6,038 bases of DNA, taken from contig CAMWQH010000039.1 of assembly GCA_947176435.1 (NCBI GenBank), forward strand, positions 1-6,038. The letters are read 5' to 3'. Origin of the DNA: an uncultured Mycoplasmataceae bacterium. GTDB lineage: Bacteria; Bacillota_I; Bacilli_A; Mycoplasmatales; Mycoplasmoidaceae. Positions 1-6,006 of this stretch are shown piece by piece (within the stretch, counting starts at the first letter, position 1; every line of letters begins with the position of its first letter). A program made the translations under genes and the position numbers. The notes below the pieces were generated by a model. The model saw only the letters and a program-made list of their open reading frames with translations, made no database searches and was not told the DNA's origin.

Positions 1-374
1 GTAAAAGATTTAGGTAATAAGTCTTTTAATTGATAATTAACAATTTTACCAGAATTTGAATAAATAACTATTGGAGTTGTTGGTTTAAAAAATTCTGCCA
101 TTACTTGTAAACAACTTCCACACGGAACCACGTCTAATTTATCAGATGAAGAAATTAAGTATAATTTCTTAAATTGTTTTGCCCCATTACTAATAGCGTT
201 AAAAATTGCGCTTCTTTCTGCACAATTTGTTAACGAATAAGAAGCATTTTCAATATTACATCCTAGATAGTTACCTTTTTCGGTAACCACTAATGCGGCT
301 GTTTTAAATTTTGAATATGGACTATAAGAATTATTCAATTGTTTTTTAAGTTGTGGGTATATTAAATCTTTCAT
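1..374 (-). CDS. cdd: Cytidine deaminase, 3' end truncated by window edge
   Basis: Zinc-dependent cytosolic enzyme converting cytidine and deoxycytidine to uridine and deoxyuridine for pyrimidine salvage. The 124 complete codons visible run from ATG at 374 to the window edge; homotetrameric family members are about 130-136 residues, so roughly ten are missing. Visible motifs are SPYSKF (18-23), the substrate-binding CNIENA (39-44), the first zinc motif CAER (Cys51, catalytic Glu53, Arg54) and the second zinc motif PCGSC (Cys85, Cys88). Two departures from the usual sequence are seen: the residue after Cys88 is Leu where most relatives have Arg (PCGACRQ), and the usual KVGAAL segment reads KTAAL, one residue shorter. 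It is the last visible gene of the deo operon, 8 nt after the deoA stop. No GGAG-type ribosome site precedes it, so translation may depend on coupling to deoA. No in-frame UGA occurs. The identification is secure; normal activity is inferred. Confidence 0.95.
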   Translation of the reverse strand, partial: MKDLIYPQLKKQLNNSYSPYSKFKTAALVVTEKGNYLGCNIENASYSLTNCAERSAIFNAISNGAKQFKKLYLISSSDKLDVVPCGSCLQVMAEFFKPTTPIVIYSNSGKIVNYQLKDLLPKSF

Positions 375-382
375 ATTTATTA

Positions 383-1681
383 TTACTTAATAATTTTAAC
401 AATATTTGGAGTTTGATTAAACTTCTTTGAAGAGTATTCAATATTGTTAGAAAATCTCTTTATTAATTCTTTTGAAATTTTCTTTGATGAATAAAGCGTA
501 GCAACTGTTTCACCAATTTTTACTTTTTCATTAATTATCTTATTAAGATAAACTCCTGCTTGAAAATCTATTGGAGCAGATTTTACAACTCTACCAGCTC
601 CAAGTAGGAATGATACCATTCCTACTTCACGAGTTGATTTGTATTTAATAAATCCATTCTTTGTTGCTTTTACTTCGTATTTATACTTAGGATTAAAGAA
701 ATTATTTTTACTAATCTTTCTAACATCACCACCTTGAGATTTAATTCATTCATAGAATTTATCTAAAGCTTTACCAGATTTGATGACACTATCAACTTCT
801 TTAAGAGCAACTTGTTTATTTTTACATATCTTAGTAAATACTAAGATATCAGAAACAAATTCGTATATTAATTCTTTAATATCATCTGATTCATAATTAC
901 CATGTAAAAATTCAATTGAAGATTTTATTTCAATCATGTTACCGATCGCTCTTCCAAGAGGTTGGTTCATATTAGTAATATGAACAATACATTTTCTATT
1001 AAATTTCTTTAATAGGTAAACTAAGATTTTTGAAAGTTTAGTTGCTTTTTCAATTGTTTCACAGTAACCGCCATCACCAACTTTTACATCAATAAAAACA
1101 TAGTCAGTTCCCATAGCAATTTTCTTAGAAGCAATCGAAGAAGCAATTAAAGGAATTGAATCAACTGTGCTTGTTGCATTTCTTAAATCATAGATTTTTT
1201 TGTCTGCTGGAACAATGTCCTCAGTTTGAGCAGTAATAAAAATTCCATTTTTATTTAATAATTGTCTACATTGGTTTAAAGATAGATCTGTATTTACTCC
1301 AATTGAGTTTAATTTATCAATTGTCCCTCCAGTGTGCCCTAATCCTTTACCAGACATCTTAGCAACCTTTAAACCAAATGCAGCACAAATTGGTCCAATA
1401 ATAACTGAGACTTTGTCTCCGACTCCACCAGTTGAATGTTTATCAATCTTAATTCCTTTAACAGTTGATAAATCAACTGTGTTACCAGAATATAACATAC
1501 TCTTTGTCAAATAGTATGTCTCTTCCAAATTTAAATCGTTTAAATTTATTGCCATTAAAAATGCAGCTGATTGATAATCAGGAATTTTATTGTTTACATA
1601 AAAATCAATGAAGAATTGAATTTGTTCCTGATTCAATTCTTTTTTAGTTCTTTTAGCTTCAATGATATCTAAGAAATTCAT
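383..1681 (-). CDS. deoA: Pyrimidine-nucleoside (thymidine) phosphorylase
   Basis: Phosphorolyses thymidine, deoxyuridine and often uridine to the base plus (deoxy)ribose-1-phosphate in the cytosol. The protein is 432 residues, matching the family (about 433). An in-frame UGA at 748-746 (Trp312) splits it if the standard code is used; the downstream part (WIKSQGGD, then FLLGAGR and PIDFQAG) is the ordinary C-terminal domain. Phosphate-site motif KHSTGGVGDK begins at Lys81 with Ser83; base-binding residues are Arg167 (LRNAT), Ser182 and Lys186 (IASSIASKK). The family signature at 110-125 reads SGKGLGHTGGTIDKLN, with Lys112 for the usual Arg and Asn125 for the usual Glu. The start ATG overlaps the deoC stop by one base (TAATG), implying translational coupling; an AGGAG lies about 16 nt upstream, rather far for direct initiation. 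The type (pdp, broad pyrimidine, or strict thymidine) cannot be settled by eye; operon context and length suggest the broad Gram-positive type. Confidence 0.96.
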
Positions 1682-2319
1682 TACTTAATTAAATCTACTC
1701 CTCTAGATGTTCCAATACGTTCTGCACCAGCATTTACCATATCTACTAAATCTTGATGAGTTCTGACACCACCAGCAGCTTTTACTTTTTTATTAGAACT
1801 TGTGTGTTGTCTTAATAATTTAACATCAGCAACCGTTGCTCCACCAGTACTAAAACCTGTTGATGTTTTAATAAAATCAGCATTAGATTGACTTACACAT
1901 TTACATGCATTGATTTTATCTTCTTCAGATAGTAAACAAGTTTCAATAATAACTTTTAAAACGTTATTTGGACATTCAGCTTTAATTTTGTTGATTTCAT
2001 CAACAACATAATCAAAGTTTTTAGCTTTTAATTGGCTAATATTTAAAACCATATCTATTTCATCAGCGCCTTTTGCTATTGCATCTTTAGTTTCAAAAAC
2101 TTTTGCTTCAGTTGTCATTGATCCTAAAGGGAAACCGATAACAGTACAAACTTTAACATTTGAACCTGCTAAGAATTTTTTACAAGCAGGTATGTATCAA
2201 GGATTGATGCATACTGAAAACAAATCATATTCAATTGCTTCTTTACAAAGTTTTTCTATTTGTTCAATAGAAGCATCTTGTTTTAATAATGTGTGATCGA
2301 TATATCTGTTGTAATTCAT
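1681..2319 (-). CDS. deoC: Deoxyribose-phosphate aldolase
   Basis: Class I aldolase cleaving 2-deoxy-D-ribose-5-phosphate to glyceraldehyde-3-phosphate and acetaldehyde, so that sugar from deoxynucleosides enters glycolysis. The full protein is 212 residues starting MNYNRYIDHTLLK; the family usually has about 220. Trp41 is encoded by UGA at 2199-2197, so a standard-code reading would find only the part from Met68. TIM-barrel catalytic residues are in place: Asp89 (EIDMVLN), Schiff-base Lys151 (DFIKTSTGF) and the second catalytic lysine Lys180 (VKAAGGVRT). The phosphate-binding region GAERIGTSRG is near the C-terminus. The chosen ATG has GGAG with 6-nt spacing, lying in the last codons of deoD; only 3 nt separate the deoD stop from this start. 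The stop overlaps the deoA start by one base. Everything looks intact and functional. Confidence 0.97.
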
Positions 2320-2322
2320 AAT

Positions 2323-3039
2323 TTACTCCAATCTTATTGCAATGTCTAAAACTAATTCAATCATATTTTTAGTTGATGTTTGTCTTTGTTGAGAAGTCAT
2401 TTGTTCGCCTGTAACCATTGAATCAGAACAAGTTAAAATTGTTAAAGCATGTTTGTTTAACAATTGAGCATTTGCATACAATGCATATGCTTCCATTTCA
2501 ACAGCGTCTGAGTTTTGAGTTCTTGCAATGTTTTGTTCTAATGTATAGCAATTGTAAAATACATCTTCACTTGCTACTTGACTTAAGTGATATTTTATAT
2601 TTAGGGAAGAAGCAGATTCAATTGCTTTATCTAATAGAAGTTTAGAAGGATACAAAATTTTTGGTGCATCTTTAATACCCAAATCGATTGCATATCTTGA
2701 TTCGCTAAATGAAGATTTAGCAATAATTACATCACCGACTTTAATATTTTCTTTGTATCCTCCAGCAGTTCCAAACCTAATGATGTAATCAACATCATAG
2801 AATTTGAATAATTCATATGAATAAATCCCAACCGATGGTATTCCCATACCGTGGGCCATAATAGTTACTTTTTTACCTTTGTATTCTCCTGTGTAAGCAT
2901 ACATATTTCTTACAAAATTAACTAATTTTGCATTTTGCAAATAGTTTTCTGCAACAAACTTTGCTCTTAAAGGATCTCCAGGCATCAAAACTACTTTTGC
3001 AATATCTTCTTTTTTTGCTTGATTGTGTGGTGTAGACAT
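2323..3039 (-). CDS. deoD: Purine-nucleoside phosphorylase, DeoD (hexameric) type
   Basis: Phosphorolyses purine (deoxy)ribonucleosides to the free base and (deoxy)ribose-1-phosphate; cytosolic. The protein is 238 residues from MSTPHNQAKK, close to the E. coli (239) and B. subtilis (233) enzymes. Conserved residues are His5, the phosphate-binding arginines Arg25 (MPGDPLRAK), Arg44 (FVRNM) and Arg88 (IIRFGTAGG), the ribose-binding segment VEMEA (Glu181, Met182, Glu183) and catalytic Asp206 (TCSDS). A TTG at 3051 could extend the frame by four residues, but it overlaps the GGAG ribosome site at 3049-3046, which sits 6 nt before the ATG at 3039. The family N-terminus (M-[AS]-TPH) also fits the ATG, so I chose 3039. 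It is the first gene of the operon and lies 71 nt from divergent mnmA. It contains no tryptophan. Confidence 0.97.
   Translation of the reverse strand: MSTPHNQAKKEDIAKVVLMPGDPLRAKFVAENYLQNAKLVNFVRNMYAYTGEYKGKKVTIMAHGMGIPSVGIYSYELFKFYDVDYIIRFGTAGGYKENIKVGDVIIAKSSFSESRYAIDLGIKDAPKILYPSKLLLDKAIESASSLNIKYHLSQVASEDVFYNCYTLEQNIARTQNSDAVEMEAYALYANAQLLNKHALTILTCSDSMVTGEQMTSQQRQTSTKNMIELVLDIAIRLE
2326..2329 (-). promoter_or_regulatory. Ribosome binding site of deoC
   Basis: GGAG formed by the last sense codons of deoD (TTG GAG), six bases before the deoC ATG, with the deoD stop in between. Same motif and spacing as for deoD. Confidence 0.8.
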
Positions 3040-3045
3040 ATTTAA

Positions 3046-3049
3046 CTCC
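3046..3049 (-). promoter_or_regulatory. Ribosome binding site of deoD
   Basis: GGAG, six bases before the ATG at 3039. It decides the start: the in-frame TTG at 3051 overlaps this site and so is unlikely to be used. Confidence 0.8.
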
Positions 3050-3064
3050 AATATCTTATATTTA

Positions 3065-3070
3065 ATTATA
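3065..3070 (-). promoter_or_regulatory. Candidate -10 box of the deo operon
   Basis: On the minus strand this reads TATAAT. Transcription would start near 3058, giving a leader of about 20 nt that carries the GGAG site of deoD. No convincing -35 hexamer is seen at 16-18 nt; that position falls inside the palindrome at 3083-3097. The region is so A+T-rich that chance matches to a -10 box are common. Confidence 0.45.
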
Positions 3071-3082
3071 TATTTAGAGTAA

Positions 3083-3097
3083 GTTTATAATATAAAC
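3083..3097. repeat. Perfect 15-nt palindrome between divergent promoters
   Basis: The arms GTTTATA and TATAAAC are exact reverse complements around one central A. The palindrome contains the mnmA TATAAT and overlaps the expected -35 position of the deo promoter, so a dimeric regulator bound here could affect both. It may instead be chance symmetry in A+T-rich promoter DNA. No regulator gene lies in the window. Confidence 0.6.
3086..3091 (+). promoter_or_regulatory. Candidate -10 box of mnmA
   Basis: Exact TATAAT ending 19 bases before the mnmA ATG, inside a perfect palindrome. No good -35 hexamer lies upstream (TAATTA at 3063-3068 for a 17-nt spacer). The predicted leader is only about 10-13 nt and has no Shine-Dalgarno-like sequence. 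Confidence 0.45.
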
Positions 3098-3110
3098 AAG
3101 CGCACAATTA

Positions 3111-4232
3111 ATGAAAAAAAATCAAAAAGTAGTTTTAGGGATGTCAGGAGGAGTAGATTCCTCTGTTTGTGCATACTTGCTTAAAAAACAAGGATATGAA
3201 GTGATTGGTTTGTTTATGCAAAACTGAGACTCATATCTTAATAATGATTTCTTAGGCAATGTTAGTGAAACAAAACAAACATGTAATGTTCAAAAAGATT
3301 TTAATGATGCGAAAAAAGTTGCTGATAAATTAGGCATTAAAATCTACCGTGTTGACTTTATTAAAGAGTATTGAGATAAAGTATTTAAATATTTACTAAC
3401 TGAATATAAAGAAGGTAGAACTCCTAATCCTGATGTTTTGTGTAATAAATACATCAAATTTGATCAGTTTATTAAATATGCTACTAAGAAATTTAAATGT
3501 GACAAGATTGCAATGGGTCATTATGCTAACGTTAAAAAAAATAAAGATCAGTACTATTTAACTAAAGCAAGAGACGAAAATAAAGATCAAACTTATTTTT
3601 TGTGTTGATTGAATCAAGAACAATTATCTAAAACGTTATTTCCTATAGGAAATTTACCAAAAGATGATGTAAGAAAAATCGCACACGAACAAGGTTTAGA
3701 TAATTGAAATAAAAGAGATTCAACAGGGATTTGCTTTATTGGTGAGAGAAAGTTTAAAGACTTTTTAAATAACTATATTGCTATTAAAAAAGGAAAAATA
3801 GTTGATATAGTCACTAAAGAAGTTGTTGGTCAACATGATGGAATGACTTTTTATACAATTGGTCAAAATAAAAATTTAGGATTAGGCGGACAACAAAATA
3901 AATATTTTGTTTGTGCTAAAGATTTTAAGAAAAATATTCTTTATGTGACTGATAGTGCTAACAAAGATAAATATTTAAGTTCCACTAAATGTGAACTAGA
4001 GAAATTCAATTGAATTAATCATAATCCTAAAAAAATAGGAAAAGTTAAAATTAGATTTAGACATCGTCAAAAATTAATTCAAGGTAAATATGAAATAAAA
4101 AATAAAAAGATAGTGTTGACATATAGGCCAACATTATCTGTAACACCTGGACAATTTGCTGTTTTATATTCTAGTAATAAATGCCTTGGCGGTGGGATAG
4201 TTAATAAAACTTTCTTTAAAAGCAAAATATAA
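3111..4232 (+). CDS. mnmA: tRNA-specific 2-thiouridylase MnmA
   Basis: Cytosolic ATP-dependent enzyme that puts the 2-thio group on U34 of tRNA-Lys, -Glu and -Gln, using sulfur delivered from a cysteine desulfurase. The protein is 373 residues, the usual length. The N-terminal PP-loop ATPase motif is SGGVDS (12-17). The catalytic cysteines are Cys111 in TPNPDVLCNKYIKF and Cys208 in DSTGICFIGER. GHYANV (about 141) and the YTIGQ...GLGG region are also typical, followed by the C-terminal beta-barrel ending around PGQFAVLY. Five tryptophans (39, 88, 166, 199, 301) are all UGA. The start is set by the position of the PP-loop; the next Met (11) would cut into it. No ribosome site is visible before the ATG, so initiation is probably SD-independent from a very short leader. 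It is divergent from the deo operon and has no obvious terminator before the lipoprotein gene 22 nt downstream. Confidence 0.97.
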
Positions 4233-4238
4233 TTAACG

Positions 4239-4244
4239 TATAAT
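4239..4244 (+). promoter_or_regulatory. Candidate -10 box of first lipoprotein gene
   Basis: Exact TATAAT seven bases after the mnmA stop and ten bases before the ATG at 4255. If used, the transcript would start about 3-5 nt before or at the ATG, that is, nearly leaderless. No -35 hexamer or Shine-Dalgarno sequence is recognisable. Confidence 0.4.
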
Positions 4245-4254
4245 AGAATAAATT

Positions 4255-5078
4255 ATGAAATACAAACTATTAAAACTTTAACTTGTTTTACAGGTATATC
4301 TGTAATTGGATCAACAATTGCTATTACTTCCACAAGTTGTGGAAGTTTACCTCAACATGATCCAATTTGCTCAGAATTCAATAATTTATCAGATTTTGCG
4401 AATTATAATTTTAATAATTACAAAAACGATTTAGGAATTAATAAACCTAATTGCGACTATACAGATAACGGAAAATATACTCAATCCGATAACTCAGAAT
4501 ACATAAAAAATATTACAAAGGATTTAAAGCAAGATAACATATATTTCCAAAATTTTTTATGTCAATCATTTCTTGGGTGTGCAGAAAGTACTATTGCTCC
4601 TCGTCTTATAAACGAATCTACAACAGAAAATATAAGTAGAGATGCAGTCTATACATTGTTTACACAAGCAACAGAAACTAATAATTTCTTTGTAAAATTT
4701 AATTATCCAAAAGACATTAAATGATCTACTAAAATTAAAGACGATGCAGAATATGATGTTGTTTCTTTTACTGATTTATCATTACATTTTGATTTTAGTT
4801 TAGAAGACGGTAACTATTCTCTAGGTATAGATATTGATCAAAATGTTGAATTAAATTTTAACGATTTTTGTTTTAATACTAACATATATAAGGATAATCG
4901 TGTTCTTGAATTTGAATTAGAAACATTCGATAAATCAAATTCAATGCATATAAAATCAACGACTCCACATGGAACATATGAACGTGATAGTTCTAATTTT
5001 AGATTATTTTCTGTGTTTTTTCCTAATTCAAGCAAAATTCTTAGCAAATCGTCTGGTATTAAATTTATTGAGAAATAG
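4255..5078 (+). pseudogene. Lipoprotein gene with frameshift in the signal peptide
   Basis: From ATG 4255 the frame reads MKYKLLKL and stops at TAA 4279-4281. The -1 frame, open from 4233 to TAG 5076-5078, holds the rest of a lipoprotein: a hydrophobic stretch (TGISVIGSTIAIT) and lipobox STSC, then about 245 residues. Reading five A's instead of the four at 4272-4275 joins the frames into a 274-residue protein, MKYKLLKT..., with Cys29-Gly30. The lipoprotein gene downstream begins MNKKLIKT and also has Cys29-Gly30, which supports the join. The body has no other stop; Trp157 is UGA. The mature part is polar, Asn- and Asp/Glu-rich, with alternating FDF/FELE strands suggesting beta structure and, unusually, several cysteines (PICS, PNCD, FLCQ, LGCAE, DFCF). 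I do not recognise a domain. It may be a recent pseudogene, a switched-off surface gene, a gene rescued by slippage on AAAA, or a sequencing error. A start at ATT 4269 would avoid the problem but is non-standard and lacks a ribosome site. Confidence 0.7.
4326..4346. repeat. Perfect 21-nt inverted repeat at the lipobox
   Basis: Arms ACTTCCACAA and TTGTGGAAGT (10 bp) around one central G, lying on the codons for Thr-Ser-Thr-Ser-Cys-Gly-Ser of the first lipoprotein. It is richer in G+C than its surroundings and would fold into a strong hairpin in RNA. It is not followed by a T run, so it does not look like a normal terminator. Confidence 0.75.
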
Positions 5079-5094
5079 TTTTAAAAATATACCT

Positions 5095-5100
5095 TATACT
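5095..5100 (+). promoter_or_regulatory. Weak candidate -10 box of second lipoprotein gene
   Basis: TATACT in the 51-nt gap between the two lipoprotein genes. A TTGAGA at 5068-5073 resembles a -35 box, but the 21-nt spacer is too long. Another A+T match could serve, or the gene may be read through from upstream. Confidence 0.25.
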
Positions 5101-5117
5101 ATTTTATATATAAAAAT

Positions 5118-5123
5118 AAGGAG
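5118..5123 (+). promoter_or_regulatory. Strong ribosome binding site of BspA-like lipoprotein
   Basis: AAGGAG six bases before the ATG at 5130. It is the strongest Shine-Dalgarno site in the window and contrasts with the sites missing before mnmA, cdd and the first lipoprotein gene. Confidence 0.85.
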
Positions 5124-5129
5124 ATAAAT

Positions 5130-5762
5130 ATGAATAAAAAATTAATTAAAACAATTGGGGCTATCACCTGCGGACTAGGAATAATTTCATCAATTCCATT
5201 TGCAGCTATAAGTTGTGGATGTTCAGCCAAAAAAGATAAACCTTTACCAGAAAGTGTTTATAAAATTGATCAAGTTGGTCAAGAAAAATGACTAAGAGGT
5301 TTTACAGATGAATTTTTAGCTAATCCAGATGCTTATAGTCAATATGATACTATCCAAATTCCAGCAAGAGTCGATATTGTCACTAACGCTTTTTCAGATG
5401 GTTTACAAGGAAACATTCCAGAATATATTAAAAAAGTAACTTTTGCTAAAGGATCTAATTGCTCTTCAGTTGGCAGCAGTGCTTTTTTTCATTGCACTTA
5501 TTTAACTTCCGTTGATTTTTCTAATGCAACAAAATTAGAATTTCTATGTTTTACGTGTTTTGCTGAATGCTCTAATTTAAGTAAAATTAAATGAAATGCT
5601 TGAAATGGTGAAACTGATTTAGCATCTAATACATTTTCAAAAATAGCTGAAAAAGGAGAGGTTAAAGTAACTAATCCAATTGATGATGCACACAATAGTG
5701 CGGCATTACTTGCTACTTTGAAACAAAAAGCAGGGTTACCAGAAGGTTGAACCGCTGCTTAA
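5130..5762 (+). CDS. BspA-like leucine-rich repeat lipoprotein
   Basis: The protein is 210 residues. It starts MNKKLIKTIGAITC, followed by a hydrophobic signal segment and a lipobox (Ala-Ile-Ser-Cys29), so it should be lipid-anchored on the outer face of the membrane. Residues about 75-153 contain three degenerate LRR_5/BspA-type units: IQIPARVDIVTNAF; VTFAKGSNCSSVGSSAFFHCTYL; TSVDFSNATKLEFLCFTCFAECSNLSKIKW. The pattern is a short strand, then SIG.xAF-like, then xC-xxL. A C-terminal segment (KVTNPIDD...LLATLKQKAGLPEGW) resembles tails I associate with such proteins. Four Trp residues (54, 155, 158, 207) are all UGA. The array is short for a family often with many repeats, and there are eight cysteines, several at the repeat turns. 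Family members elsewhere are adhesins or host-interaction proteins; that role is only inferred here. It has a strong AAGGAG site and lies 51 nt after the frameshifted lipoprotein gene, whose restored signal peptide has the same length. Confidence 0.85.
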
Positions 5763-5791
5763 TTAATTCATAATTACATAAATTATTTTTT

Positions 5792-5803
5792 TGTTCTAGA
5801 ACA
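5792..5803. repeat. 12-nt palindrome TGTTCTAGAACA
   Basis: Perfect palindrome 30 nt after the lipoprotein stop. It is flanked by arms ATTATTT (5782-5788) and AAATAAT (5809-5815), so the region can form a longer imperfect hairpin. It could help end transcription, but no T run follows the outer arms. Confidence 0.5.
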
Positions 5804-5841
5804 TTTTCAAATAATGTTACCTCTAGTTAGTTTATGCTATC

Positions 5842-5863
5842 AACAGAAGTTCATACTTCTGTT
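5842..5863 (+). terminator. Possible terminator hairpin after lipoprotein gene
   Basis: Perfect 9-bp stem, AACAGAAGT and ACTTCTGTT, around a TCAT loop, 79 nt after the stop at 5762. The following TGCTTTAACA is only weakly T-rich, so efficiency as an intrinsic terminator is doubtful. It is the best hairpin downstream of the lipoprotein genes. Confidence 0.45.
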
Positions 5864-5926
5864 TGCTTTAACATCGTTGTAAACAAAAAGCCTATAAACT
5901 TATGACTAAAATGTAAAAATACAATA

Positions 5927-5948
5927 TTAAGTATTTTATAATACTTAA
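5927..5948. repeat. 9-bp A+T-rich inverted repeat
   Basis: TTAAGTATT and AATACTTAA are exact reverse complements around TTAT. The stem is almost all A-T pairs; a T5 tract begins about 11 nt downstream. It could be a weak terminator or chance in A+T-rich DNA. Confidence 0.45.
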
Positions 5949-5975
5949 ATAATGAATGTTTTTAATTAGAATTGG

Positions 5976-6006
5976 TGTACGGTCATTTTAGTACATTTTT
6001 ATTTTT
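5976..6006 (+). terminator. Weak terminator-like repeat with T run
   Basis: TGTAC and GTACA form a 5-bp stem with a 10-nt loop, followed at once by TTTTTATTTTT. The T tract is good but the stem is short. Confidence 0.25.

Noticed and set aside
746..748. UGA as a true stop, making deoA a pseudogene
   Set aside because: UGA is Trp in all neighbouring genes, and the sequence beyond it is the normal C-terminal domain in the same frame.
1332..1514. 60-codon plus-strand open frame
   Set aside because: Antisense to the conserved signature region of deoA; no ribosome site and no recognisable protein.
2418..2645. 75-codon plus-strand open frame
   Set aside because: Antisense to deoD, whose conserved catalytic residues explain the sequence.
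3040..3051. TTG start at 3051 for deoD
   Set aside because: It overlaps the GGAG ribosome site, and the family N-terminus matches the ATG at 3039.
4272..4346. Palindrome at 4326-4346 as a stimulator of programmed -1 frameshifting at the A run
   Set aside because: The hairpin lies about 50 nt from the AAAA; stimulatory structures normally sit 5-9 nt downstream, and the site is not a classic slippery heptamer.
4838..5047. 69-codon minus-strand open frame
   Set aside because: Antisense to the first lipoprotein body; no start signals.
5498..5695. 65-codon minus-strand open frame
   Set aside because: Antisense to the BspA-like gene, which has a strong ribosome site and domain evidence.
5834..5941. 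Tiny 35-codon plus-strand frame (MLSTEVHT...)
   Set aside because: No Shine-Dalgarno site, covers the hairpin at 5842-5863 and needs a UGA Trp; most likely chance.
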